From assembly GCA_012730105.1 (NCBI GenBank), contig JAAYBJ010000030.1:1-36500 (forward strand): a stretch of DNA of 36,500 bases, written 5' to 3'. The notes beneath the pieces were generated by a model. It was not told where the DNA came from. It saw only the letters and a program-made list of their open reading frames with translations, and did no database searches. Positions 24,535-32,719 of this stretch are shown here, piece by piece (position 1 is the stretch's first letter; every line of letters begins with the position of its first letter). The position numbers were made by a program, and so were the translations under genes. Source of the DNA: Candidatus Hydrogenedentota bacterium (GTDB taxonomy: Bacteria > Hydrogenedentota > Hydrogenedentia > Hydrogenedentales > CAITNO01).

Positions 24535-24807
24535 ATGTCAGAAGAACTCACGGCCAGATTCGAACTTGCGAGCAAAGAAGTGACGGAGTTGTCGGAGGTG
24601 CCGGACAGTGCAGCTCAGTTGAAGCTGTACGCGCTTTTCAAGCAGTCCTCTAGCGGCGACTGCGCGGGGCCCCGTCCCGGCATGATGGAATTCGTGAAGC
24701 GCGCCAAGTATGACGCGTGGAAGGAACTGGCGGGCCTGAGCCAGGACGAGGCCAAGGAAAAATATATCGCCTTCGTCGAGGAATTGAAAGCCGCTGACAA
24801 GAAATAA
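24535..24807 (+). CDS. Acyl-CoA-binding protein (ACBP family)
   Basis: 90 residues. The family binds medium- and long-chain acyl-CoA esters in the cytosol, protecting them and setting their free pool. The sequence has the four-helix pattern and signature residues: LKLYALFKQSSSGD, then GPRPGMMEFVKRAKYDAWKEL (seen through its RPGM, K.AK.DAW core) and SQDEAKEKYIAFVEELK. These match eukaryotic ACBPs closely (compare YKQATVGD, RPGM, AKWDAW, YI..VEEL). The frame is open from 24511, but the ATG at 24535 has a perfect AGGAGG 6 bases upstream. The gene is monocistronic and divergent from the hyd operon. A free-standing ACBP is uncommon in bacteria. Confidence 0.93.
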   Translation: MSEELTARFELASKEVTELSEVPDSAAQLKLYALFKQSSSGDCAGPRPGMMEFVKRAKYDAWKELAGLSQDEAKEKYIAFVEELKAADKK

Positions 24808-24883
24808 TCGCTCGCAAACAGCGTCAAACCGATTGATCGCCGGCTGTAATCCCGCTTAAGGGTAATTACGTGTCCGTACAGGG

Positions 24884-26104
24884 CTAGCCGGGGTAAACGC
24901 GCCGGTTTTCGCGGTCGTACTTCATTCGCTGTCCGGTATGCAGCGCTTCCGCCGCCATAATGGTGGCCACGGAATGCTGGTGTCCGAATGCTATGTCCGC
25001 GGCCGGACGTTCCCGGCTGCGCAGGCATTCGAACCAGTTGGCCATGTGGTTCCCATCCGGTTGCGCGGTAATGGCGCCCGCCTCAATTTCATGGCCTTTC
25101 TCGCCGCCATCGCCGGAATAGGTCAGCCGTTCCACGTCCATGGTGCCGTAGCGGCCGTGGGCATTGTATCGGTTGCCGGCGGCGTTGGTGATGCTCATGG
25201 ACCAGTCGAACAGGAAGCCCTCCGGGTAATCCAGCAGCGCGTGAAACACGTCCGTGTGTTCCCGGCCGTCTTTCCATTGGTAGATGCCGCCCAGGGCTAC
25301 GGCGCTGTCCGGGTAAGTGGCGCCGGTAATAATGTGTGCCACGTCCACCAGGTGGCACATCCACAGCCCCGCCAGACCATTGGTGCACATGCGGTAAAGA
25401 TGCCAGCGGCGGATCAGGTTGGGGTCAAAGGGCACTTTCTCCCGGTTGAACAGATATGCCTCCCAGTCCACGTCCTGCGCCTTGCAGTCGCTCACGTCGC
25501 GCGCCCAGCGCGGATGGTTAAAGCACACCGACGAAGAAACGCGGGTCAAGGTGCCTAGACCCTGCCCGGACAGGAATTCACGCGCCGCCCGCCACTTGCC
25601 CTCGCTGCGCTTCTGCGTGCCCACCTGGACCACCCGCCCGTTCGCGCGCGCCAGGTCCAATGCCTCGTTGGCCATGTCCATTTCCAGCGACATGGGTTTC
25701 TCCACGTAAACGTCCTTGCCGGCTTTCAGCGCTTCGAGCATGATGGGCGTGTGGCCGAAATCGGGGGTGGCGATCACCACGGCGTCCACATCGTCCCGGA
25801 CAAGCACCTCCCCGAACCGCGTCGTGGTGAACGGCGCCGCGCCGAACCACTTGGTGACGCGTTCCGCCGCTGTATCCAGATTGACCCGCCACACATCACA
25901 TACCGCCGTAATGGCAACGTTATGGCTGTCTTTGAGTTTGGCGATATCCGCGATATGGGAGGTGCCCCGGTCGCCCGCGCCGATAATGGCCAGGGAAATG
26001 CGGTCATTGGCGCCGAAGGCGCGCCGGTTCAGGGCGATGCCCGCGCCGAGGGCCATGCCGGAGGCGGCAAGAAAGGTTCTGCGTGACAGGGACTGGTTGG
26101 TCAT
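24884..26104 (-). CDS. Tat-exported Gfo/Idh/MocA family oxidoreductase
   Basis: 406 residues. The family oxidises or epimerises sugars or inositols with tightly bound NAD(P). The N-terminus is a twin-arginine signal (SRRTFLAASGMALGAGIAL, RR at 8-9), so it is probably exported folded with its cofactor. The Rossmann fold starts at RISLAIIGAGDRG (GxGxxG 42-47). The family's EKPMS is at 135-139 and supplies the catalytic lysine. The C-terminal alpha/beta domain includes GLAGLWMCHLVDVAH, where the HxxD-like histidine pair of this group sits. AAGGAG lies 7 bases before the ATG. Tat-exported members are very abundant in Planctomycetes and related glycan degraders. The substrate is unknown. No operon partner is close. 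Confidence 0.87.
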   Translation of the reverse strand: MTNQSLSRRTFLAASGMALGAGIALNRRAFGANDRISLAIIGAGDRGTSHIADIAKLKDSHNVAITAVCDVWRVNLDTAAERVTKWFGAAPFTTTRFGEVLVRDDVDAVVIATPDFGHTPIMLEALKAGKDVYVEKPMSLEMDMANEALDLARANGRVVQVGTQKRSEGKWRAAREFLSGQGLGTLTRVSSSVCFNHPRWARDVSDCKAQDVDWEAYLFNREKVPFDPNLIRRWHLYRMCTNGLAGLWMCHLVDVAHIITGATYPDSAVALGGIYQWKDGREHTDVFHALLDYPEGFLFDWSMSITNAAGNRYNAHGRYGTMDVERLTYSGDGGEKGHEIEAGAITAQPDGNHMANWFECLRSRERPAADIAFGHQHSVATIMAAEALHTGQRMKYDRENRRVYPG

Positions 26105-26864
26105 GACAAGCTCCTTATGACAGGTGTTGTCGCAAACCCGGCTTTCGCGCGGAAATACTCCGTCATGAGCCGGGTTTCCGGAACTGCGATTTGCCTACAG
26201 GGAAACGGCATTTACCACTGCCGTTCAGAATGTACCAGAACAACCGGCAGGGATACAACCATTGTTTTCAACCCGGATCGCCGGACGAAAATAGTCTATA
26301 TTCGGGAAACCTTGGCGACTAAGGCTTCTGTCTGCAAAGAGATCATACCGATGGCAAAGGGGAGAGTAACGTTCTGGTTCATTGGTGCCATCTTTGAAAC
26401 AACGCGTCATTCCGGTTTTTTGCGGTGAAGAAGGGACCAGTAGCGAAGGGTGCGACTGTGCCGCAAAAATACCGGAATCTATCTTCAGAAGCCGTCGGCA
26501 GGAACCGCGTGAGTTACTGTATGCGGGAATGAAGAGCCCTTTCTCGCTTGGCTATAATCTGGATTCCGGTCTTTTTCGCGTTATCTGAAAGTGCTCTTTG
26601 ATACAAAGCTTAAGTCGCGAAAAAACCGGAATGACATTTGGTGAAGTTGTTCCAAATGAAAAGCAAAGTTCTCTGATGCGGGCTTGTTCTAGCCCTTTCT
26701 TTATTTCATCCTATCAATACTATCCGGATATTCAGATGGATCTCTTTTCCTCCATCACATTGTGCCATTTGCCAACGAGGCCTGATCGTTGCATTTCTTA
26801 TCCGGCAATCCGCGTTCAATAGAACGGTGGATGCCTTTCGGAGCATAAACCACATTTCCCCTTT
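26105..26864. other. Intergenic region with no gene
   Basis: This 760-bp stretch lies between the oxidoreductase start and the alpha-galactosidase stop. It is more AT-rich than the genes. Short open frames here have no plausible product. Its main content is the paired hairpin element at 26406-26635. A smaller hairpin, CGGCATTTACCACTGCCG, lies near 26206-26224. Confidence 0.5.
26406..26635. repeat. Paired hairpin element with shared CCGGAAT arms
   Basis: Four related segments form two hairpins. Hairpin 1 pairs ATTCCGGTTTTTTGCGG (26409-26425) with CCGCAAAAATACCGGAAT (26461-26478), perfect apart from one inserted base. Hairpin 2 pairs ATTCCGGTCTTTTTCGCG (26563-26580) with CGCGAAAAAACCGGAAT (26616-26632). 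The outermost arms 26406-26425 and 26616-26635 are themselves inverted repeats over 20 bases, identical for the first 16 (GTCATTCCGGTTTTTT). The spacers inside the two hairpins (about 35 bases each) differ. The layout resembles a bipartite REP (BIME) or a small MITE. Confidence 0.7.
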
Positions 26865-29327
26865 TTACCCGGCCCGCTGGTAAAACAGCATGGCGGCACG
26901 TGGGCGTTCGGGCAGCGTAATCAACAGGCCTTCATTCATGAGGGCGGCACCCGTCATTTCCTGGTCGATTTCACCGTCGCGCCCGGTAACACGGTAGACC
27001 GCTGCGACATCCAGTCCGCGCAGTTTGCACCGCGCCGCCTCATAGACGCTGTCCTTTCTGCGAAAGGCCTGTATCGCGCCGCCGCCCATATCCGGCCGGT
27101 CGTACTGCCAGGCCATCCATTGGTCTTCGCTTCGTGTATAGGGCGAAAGCGGGTAAAAATCGCCGAAGAAGAAGGGGGCCAGCGCGCGCCAATCATCCAG
27201 GCATCGGCGCATCACCTCGAAGTCGATGACCTCCACGCCCGCCACGTCAGGGCCGAAGGTGAATTCCGGCGCCAGGGAGCTGCGCATCCAATACACATCT
27301 TTGCGGCTGATGACGCCCGTGCCGGTGAAGGGGAACCAGAGTGACAGCCCGTAGGTGTGGCACTGCTGCCCGGCGGGCCCCCAGTACCAGTCGCTGCGCA
27401 GGAGTGGCACGGCCCGGCGCAAGGTTTCCAGGTCGTTGCGCCTGCCGCCCGACGCGCAGGAATCAATGGGCATGCCGGGATGGCGGCGCAGCAGTTCATC
27501 CCAGTAGGCCAGATAGCCTTCCACATGGCGTATTTCCGCGATGCCCTGCCGGTTGCCCGCCGGGTCCTCCGCCGTATCGGCGGCACGCCAGTGCGGCAGG
27601 GGATCCATGTTGAAATCCTGGCGGTAAAAGTCAATGCGCTGTTCCGTGATCAGCCAGTCGACATGGTCGGTCAGCCAGGCGCGGCAGGCCGGGTCGCCCA
27701 GTTTAAGCAGGCCGCCTTCCGCACCGCCGTGAATCCACTCCGGGTGCTGCTCCGCCAGCCAGGTGCCGGCGTGCACGCGCTCCGGCTCAAACCAGACCAG
27801 CGTGCCCATGCCGTGGGTGCGCGCAAAATCACCGACTTCAATCAGTCCCTTCGGAAACCGGACCGGGTCCACCTTCCAAGTGCCGGTTTTCGGCCAGCCC
27901 GGGCCGTCGCAGGGGTACCAGCCCGCATCCTGCCACCAGTAATCGGCTTTAATACCCTCGTCCGTGTAACGCTGGATAAAGGCGATTTCCTGGGCGGCGT
28001 TGCTCATCAGGTTGGGGTAGTAGTTGCCTGTGCACAGGCATACCTGCGGCTTTAACGGCGCGCCGTCGCGTCGGGGCATGTTGTGCGCGATCATCCAGGC
28101 ACGCCACAGATTCTGGCCGCGGATCCATTCCCCGTCATAAAACAGCAGTGCGATGAGCGGCGTACGCACCGCTTCACCGGGATGGAGAATGAAATGGGTT
28201 CCTTCCTGGCCGCCGCGCAGGGTCAGGCCGTTCGCGTCCCGCGTGAAACGCGCATTCCACTGGCCCGCCCAGCCCACGACAAAAATCATGCCGTCCGTAG
28301 AACCCGCCACATTGAAATAAGGGAAGGCCTCTTGGGTGGGGCGGCCGCCCGTGTTAGCAAAGGCCAGGTCGGCGCCCGCTTCGAGCGCGTCCAGGCGCGG
28401 CTCGTAGCTGCTGTCCGTACAGTCATCCCCCTTATTGTGATGCAGCCGCCTGCCCGCTGCCGGGGAACACGGAAAGAGCGCGTCCATGGAAAGAATTTCG
28501 GACAACACAGGCGTGTCCGCCTGGCCGGTGTTCCTGAAATGGAGGGTCCACTCCACCACGGGAAAATCATGGTACTCGACGCCCTCGCAGCGCAGCTCCA
28601 GTCCTGTTTGCGGATCGGTATACGTGAGCGTGTGCCGTGTCCGGGTGTCGTCCAGTTTCTGCGCTTCCCGCGCTGACCCCCACGAAGAGAGCAGCGTATC
28701 CGACGCGGCGCCGTCATAATTAAAAGAAAAGAAGGGCTCCAGGGGTACCGGCGGTTTATATTCGGTTATGGGCAGATTGCCCAGCCATACCACCGTTCCG
28801 TCATCCAGGGTCACCCGGGCGTCCGCCCAGTCGGCCTGGTCGGAGCTGATGCCGTCGCCCCCGTCCGTCACTTCGAGGAGAAACTCCTGGACGCTGTTCA
28901 GCGACACGGAAACCTGCAGGCCGGGCGCGCCTCCCTTTAGCAATCCCGAATTCCACAATTCCGCATCGCCGGACTTTACCAGGAAAACGACACTGCCGCC
29001 GCCGGACCGGGCATCAATGCCCGCCACCGATTCGAACAGGCGCGCCGGTTTGGAAAGGCGCACCACCAGCCGGCTTGGGGCATGACAATACAGCCCGCTG
29101 ATAAAGGGTTCCGCACCGATGAGCAGTGGCTCGCCCGAGCGGGCGTTGGGCTGCACCGGCCCGTGGTTGCTCATAACCTCGATGGTGTCCTGCGCGGGCT
29201 GTGCCGCCAGCGCCACACCTTCGAATTTCGCGGATACCCAGCGTTGTGCGTCGGCCATCTCGGTATCCGTTGGTGAGAGGCCGCATAAGGCGGGGATTAT
29301 GCCCAAGGATAGGAAAACAGAAATCAT
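26865..29327 (-). CDS. Secreted alpha-galactosidase-like glycoside hydrolase, family GH36, with NPCBM-like domain
   Basis: 820 residues from the ATG at 29327, which has AGGAGG 7 bases upstream; the frame is open to 29360. A signal peptide (MISVFLSLGIIPALCGL) is followed by an NPCBM-like carbohydrate-binding module (about 30-185), the GH36 beta-supersandwich (about 195-415) and the TIM barrel (about 425-740). Barrel features are KADYWWQDAGWYP near 460-472, LVWFEPERV, the likely nucleophile Asp571 in FYRQDFNMDP (usually KWDMN in other GH36 enzymes), CASGGRRNDLET and the likely acid/base Asp646 in LLRSDW. The family removes terminal alpha-galactosides, and related members act on other alpha-linked sugars. 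RQDFN and RSDW deviate from the classic KWDxN and SDN, so the substrate may differ. The gene is monocistronic. Confidence 0.85.
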   Translation of the reverse strand: MISVFLSLGIIPALCGLSPTDTEMADAQRWVSAKFEGVALAAQPAQDTIEVMSNHGPVQPNARSGEPLLIGAEPFISGLYCHAPSRLVVRLSKPARLFESVAGIDARSGGGSVVFLVKSGDAELWNSGLLKGGAPGLQVSVSLNSVQEFLLEVTDGGDGISSDQADWADARVTLDDGTVVWLGNLPITEYKPPVPLEPFFSFNYDGAASDTLLSSWGSAREAQKLDDTRTRHTLTYTDPQTGLELRCEGVEYHDFPVVEWTLHFRNTGQADTPVLSEILSMDALFPCSPAAGRRLHHNKGDDCTDSSYEPRLDALEAGADLAFANTGGRPTQEAFPYFNVAGSTDGMIFVVGWAGQWNARFTRDANGLTLRGGQEGTHFILHPGEAVRTPLIALLFYDGEWIRGQNLWRAWMIAHNMPRRDGAPLKPQVCLCTGNYYPNLMSNAAQEIAFIQRYTDEGIKADYWWQDAGWYPCDGPGWPKTGTWKVDPVRFPKGLIEVGDFARTHGMGTLVWFEPERVHAGTWLAEQHPEWIHGGAEGGLLKLGDPACRAWLTDHVDWLITEQRIDFYRQDFNMDPLPHWRAADTAEDPAGNRQGIAEIRHVEGYLAYWDELLRRHPGMPIDSCASGGRRNDLETLRRAVPLLRSDWYWGPAGQQCHTYGLSLWFPFTGTGVISRKDVYWMRSSLAPEFTFGPDVAGVEVIDFEVMRRCLDDWRALAPFFFGDFYPLSPYTRSEDQWMAWQYDRPDMGGGAIQAFRRKDSVYEAARCKLRGLDVAAVYRVTGRDGEIDQEMTGAALMNEGLLITLPERPRAAMLFYQRAG

Positions 29328-29487
29328 GGGACCCTCCTGTCCAGTTGCCCACATATTCACTATACCGGATTGAGTTGTACACGTCCAATTTCTAGAACGG
29401 GTTTGGGGATTAAGGGTGCGCCAGGCCGGTTAAACACGATTCCTTGCCTTATAAAAATCCTGCCCTGATTATAAGCTTACTTTATTC

Positions 29488-29496
29488 TGATATAAT
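29488..29496 (+). promoter_or_regulatory. Extended -10 promoter of the nucleotidyltransferase gene
   Basis: TGATATAAT (29488-29496) is a perfect extended -10 element (TGnTATAAT). No good -35 is seen at the expected place, as is normal for this type. The start would fall near 29503, giving a leader of about 24 bases before the ATG at 29527. Confidence 0.5.
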
Positions 29497-29526
29497 GTCA
29501 ACACTATTCACTACAGGCAAAACGCT

Positions 29527-30057
29527 ATGACACCCAAACAATTTTTTGAATGGCAAACATCCGGCGGGACCAATGATGTGATGCTGCTCGTAGATACGCT
29601 TGAGCGCGCGGATATCCCCTGGTGCGCAATAGGCGGTATAGCGGTCAATCATTGGGCCGCGCACGCCATGGTAACGCAGGATGTGGACATCGTCGTGGCT
29701 TTTGCCGAACAGGACCGGGCAATAGGGTTGTTTGAAGCGGCGGGTTTTCGTGTAGAGCGTTTTGACTGGTCCGTCAATATCCAGGGCGGTTCCTCAGTCA
29801 GTATACAGATCAGTACGGAAGAATTTTATCGTGGCTTTCCGACACGCGCGGTGCCGGCGGATGTGCATGGTATTTTGTTGCGCGTCGCTTCTCTTGAAGA
29901 TACGCTTGCGGGCAAAATGCGCGACTGGTCCGATCCCGCACGGCGGCAGAGCAAACGCATAAAAGATCTTGCGGATATTGCCCGGTTGCTGGAGACACAT
30001 CCCCATTTATGGGAACGTTTGAGCGGAGAACTGAAGGAACAACTCCGGCATCCGTAG
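29527..30057 (+). CDS. Small nucleotidyltransferase-fold protein (AbiEii/MNT-like)
   Basis: 176 residues. The fold signature is a GG at 36-37 in CAIGGIAVNHWAAH, followed by T50 and DVD (52-54) in MVTQDVDIVV, the minimal nucleotidyltransferase pattern GG...T.DxD. A helical C-terminal part (KRIKDLADIARLLETHP) is typical of the AbiEii-like and DUF6036-like families. These proteins may transfer nucleotides to RNA or proteins; some are toxins of abortive-infection or toxin-antitoxin pairs. No antitoxin gene lies beside it, because the next gene (minus strand, 11 bases away) is a sugar kinase-like gene. Its role is unknown. It has its own extended -10 promoter. Confidence 0.75.
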   Translation: MTPKQFFEWQTSGGTNDVMLLVDTLERADIPWCAIGGIAVNHWAAHAMVTQDVDIVVAFAEQDRAIGLFEAAGFRVERFDWSVNIQGGSSVSIQISTEEFYRGFPTRAVPADVHGILLRVASLEDTLAGKMRDWSDPARRQSKRIKDLADIARLLETHPHLWERLSGELKEQLRHP

Positions 30058-30068
30058 CGTCGCCAGTG

Positions 30069-31175
30069 TCACACCTTTTCGAGCAAGCCCCGTATTTTGG
30101 ATTCCCGCGCCTCAATGCTTTCGGTGAGTTTGAACTGCACCCGTGCACGGTTCAGGTTTTGTTCATCATAGCGGGTGTTGAAATAGACGTTTCCGGCGAT
30201 ATAGTCGGCAAAGAAGCGCAGCCCCAGTTCAAAGGCGATGAGACGGATACTGTCATACAGGTAGTGTCGGTCGGCCTCGGTAAGAAACGAACCGGCATAG
30301 GCCATGTATCCTTTCACGATGGCCTCACACAGATCCGTATCGAAGAAAACGCTTTTCAGGTCCAGGGTTTCTTCCCCTGCCGGGTTGCAGCTGGACCGCA
30401 GACAATCGCCGAAATCGTAGTGGATCAGCCCCGGTTTGACGGTGTCCAGGTCGATGATGCACGTGCCTTTGCCGGTGGCGTCATCAATCATGATGTTGGA
30501 GATTTTGGGGTCGCCGTGAATGGGTCTCAGGTGCAGTTCTCCCCGCGCCTTGGCGTCTTCCAGCACGGAACACCAGTCGCGCCGTGCGTCCACGAAGAGG
30601 TTGCAGCGTTCCGCCTCGAGCGAGGCGTGGAGACGCGCCTGGCCTTCCGGCGTTTGCAGCGCGGCGTCCAGCGTCTTCAGGTATTGCGGAGTAATATGAA
30701 ACCCGACCAGGGTATCATGCAGCGTGTTTGCGTCCATATCGCTGATGAGCCGCTGGAACTGGCCGAGCACAAACCCTGCCTCGTAGGCATGTTCCACACT
30801 CTGGATTTTGGGGTAGGCATGGGCCGAAGCGATCAGCGTGATGGCGCGCCAGAATTCTCCGTCCTCGTCTATGACATAGTCTTTGCCGTCCTGCGCGGGA
30901 ATAACCCGCGGCAATTGCCAGAAGCGGTCAGACTGGTCTATCTCCTCCTCAATACGCCGGTGAACGTGCTCCGTCAGCACGCGCATGTTTTCCATGATGT
31001 GTTCCGGTTGGGCGAATACGCGCTTATTGATCCGCTGCAGGATAATGCGTTCCTCGGAGAAGGTGGTGCGGAAAATAGCGAGATAGGTGTCGTTGACGTT
31101 TCCTTCCTCCTGGCGCACCACGGTGACAACCCGCCCGGCCACCTCAAATTTCTGCGCGATCAGCGCTGCTTTCAC
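30069..31175 (-). CDS. Phosphotransferase of the N-acetylhexosamine 1-kinase (NahK) type
   Basis: 368 residues with an APH/choline-kinase fold. The N-lobe contains the GNVNDTYL nucleotide loop (25-32). The C-lobe has the catalytic HGDPKISN (220-227) and the metal-binding IDLDTVKPGLIHYDFGD (241-257). The family's NahK members phosphorylate the anomeric carbon of GlcNAc or GalNAc in mucin and human-milk-glycan breakdown, and show HxDxKxxN plus CVIDLDTVMPGLVGYDFGD, very close to what is seen. The start is a GTG at 31175 with AAAGGA 8 bases upstream. The alpha-L-fucosidase gene lies 72 bases upstream on the same strand, so the two probably form one unit for fucosylated aminosugar glycans. Other annotators may call it aminoglycoside phosphotransferase. 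Confidence 0.82.
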   Translation of the reverse strand: MKAALIAQKFEVAGRVVTVVRQEEGNVNDTYLAIFRTTFSEERIILQRINKRVFAQPEHIMENMRVLTEHVHRRIEEEIDQSDRFWQLPRVIPAQDGKDYVIDEDGEFWRAITLIASAHAYPKIQSVEHAYEAGFVLGQFQRLISDMDANTLHDTLVGFHITPQYLKTLDAALQTPEGQARLHASLEAERCNLFVDARRDWCSVLEDAKARGELHLRPIHGDPKISNIMIDDATGKGTCIIDLDTVKPGLIHYDFGDCLRSSCNPAGEETLDLKSVFFDTDLCEAIVKGYMAYAGSFLTEADRHYLYDSIRLIAFELGLRFFADYIAGNVYFNTRYDEQNLNRARVQFKLTESIEARESKIRGLLEKV

Positions 31176-31247
31176 TGGCGTTTCCTTTCCTGTATGGATA
31201 AGTTATTCTTGTCGGTTCTTGTCAGACGCTGTCGGAGTTCCGACGCC

Positions 31248-32570
31248 TTACATCTCCAATTTGAACACATAGGCATGCCGGCAGGGCATCTGATCGGCGG
31301 GAATGCACGGCACCTGCACGCGTACGGTATCCACATCGGCGGAAGCCGTCAACGGCTGCCCATATCCCAGCAGGGAGGCTTTTATCGTTTTTGCTCCGGC
31401 CGTGTTCGGGATCAGAAGCTCCGATCCCGGCCACTTCAGGCAGATGGCATATACCACGCTATCCTTGCGGGTGAAGCGCACGTCTTCCATTTCGGGCGCC
31501 TTGTCCCAGGGGATTGTGCCGTAGATAGCTTCGCCGTTCACCGCCAGCCACTCGCCCATTTCCAATAAGCGCTGTTCCATGATGGCGGGGATGCGCCCGT
31601 CCGCGGTGGGACCGATGTCGAGCAGCACGTTGCCGCCGCGGCTCACCGTGTCTATCAGCAACCGCAACAGTTCCGTCGTGCTACGGTAGTTTTCCGCCGT
31701 CTCGTTCCGGTTATACCCGAAGGACTTGCCCATGCCCTGGCATTCCTCGAAGCGGCCGGCGTTCATGAGCGGCCCCTCCTGGCGGTGCTGGTATTCGGGT
31801 GTGGCGAAACCGCCGTGGATGCTGCGACAGTCCTTGCCCCAGCGATCATTAATCGCCACATCCTTGGGCGCGTCGGATTCATTGAAAAGCCACGCGAGAA
31901 ATTCCGGGCTGCGCCATGTCGCGCTCGGATGCTCCCATTCGCCGTCAGGCCAGACCAGGTCCGGTTTGTACCGCTGCACCAGGTCTTTCAACTGGGGCAG
32001 CATATACTGGTCCACGTAACGGTTCACATCCGCGCGATACAGCGGGTTAAACCACTCATAGAGTGAGTAATAAAACCCCATCCGCAGTCCCTTGGCGCGC
32101 ACGGCCGTTACCAGGTCGCCTGCCAGGTCCCGGTGCGGTCCGATATCCATGGCGTTCCAGTTCCAGTTGGTGGGATCCGGCCATAGGCTGAAACCCTCAT
32201 GGTGCTTGGAGGTCAACACCACATACTTCGCGCCGGAGCGTGTGAAAACATCCGCCCAATGATCCGGGTCGTACATTTCCGCCTTGAAGAGGGGCGCGAA
32301 ATCCTGGTACTGAAAGTCCTCGCCGTAGGTTTCCGCGTGGAACTTCCAGGTTTCACCGTTCTTGTCCTGCATGTCATGCCAATACCATTCCGAATAGCGG
32401 TCTTTCGGTCCCCAGGCCGGCACGGAATACACGCCCCAATGAATAAAGATGCCGAACTTGGCATCTTCAAACCATTGCGGGCTGGGTCGGCTGTCGATGC
32501 TTTCCCAGGTCGGTTCGTATACAGTTTGTCCCAGGGCGGCAATCAGGGTGAGCGCGGCTGTCGTATACAT
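31248..32570 (-). CDS. Alpha-L-fucosidase, family GH29
   Basis: 440 residues. It removes terminal alpha-L-fucose by a retaining mechanism. A short hydrophobic N-terminus (MYTTAALTLIAALGQTVY) is a likely signal peptide. GH29 landmarks: WFEDAKFGIFIHWGVYSVPAW (by its FGIFIHWG core, about 39-46), YVVLTSKHHEGFSLWPD (117-132) and KPDLVWPDGEW (202-212), where Asp209 is the likely nucleophile. Downstream, GNVLLDIGPTADGRIP is a further family motif. The C-terminal beta domain (about 345-440) closes the protein. AGGAG precedes the ATG at 32570. It is followed by the NahK-like gene and is divergent from the P-type ATPase gene. Linkage specificity is not determinable here. Confidence 0.92.
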   Translation of the reverse strand: MYTTAALTLIAALGQTVYEPTWESIDSRPSPQWFEDAKFGIFIHWGVYSVPAWGPKDRYSEWYWHDMQDKNGETWKFHAETYGEDFQYQDFAPLFKAEMYDPDHWADVFTRSGAKYVVLTSKHHEGFSLWPDPTNWNWNAMDIGPHRDLAGDLVTAVRAKGLRMGFYYSLYEWFNPLYRADVNRYVDQYMLPQLKDLVQRYKPDLVWPDGEWEHPSATWRSPEFLAWLFNESDAPKDVAINDRWGKDCRSIHGGFATPEYQHRQEGPLMNAGRFEECQGMGKSFGYNRNETAENYRSTTELLRLLIDTVSRGGNVLLDIGPTADGRIPAIMEQRLLEMGEWLAVNGEAIYGTIPWDKAPEMEDVRFTRKDSVVYAICLKWPGSELLIPNTAGAKTIKASLLGYGQPLTASADVDTVRVQVPCIPADQMPCRHAYVFKLEM

Positions 32571-32665
32571 GTGTTCTTCTCCTTTGGGTTGCTCCCAGTT
32601 TTCTATACTCGTATTTTATACAATGAACGCACTCAAGTACACGCCCGGGTGTCCCGCGTGCGCTA

Positions 32666-32674
32666 TGGTATACT
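32666..32674 (+). promoter_or_regulatory. Extended -10 promoter of the P-type ATPase gene
   Basis: TGGTATACT (32666-32674) matches the extended -10 pattern TGnTATACT. No clear -35 is present upstream. The start would fall about 40 bases before the ATG at 32720, in the short region shared with the divergent fucosidase gene. Confidence 0.4.
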
Positions 32675-32719
32675 ATCAGTTTATCAAGCAGGGAAAATTT
32701 TACCGGAAGCGGAGCGGCT

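Noticed and set aside
30009-31568. 519-residue open frame on the plus strand across the kinase and fucosidase 3' end
   Set aside because: It spans two genes with clear catalytic motifs on the other strand and has no recognisable domain itself.
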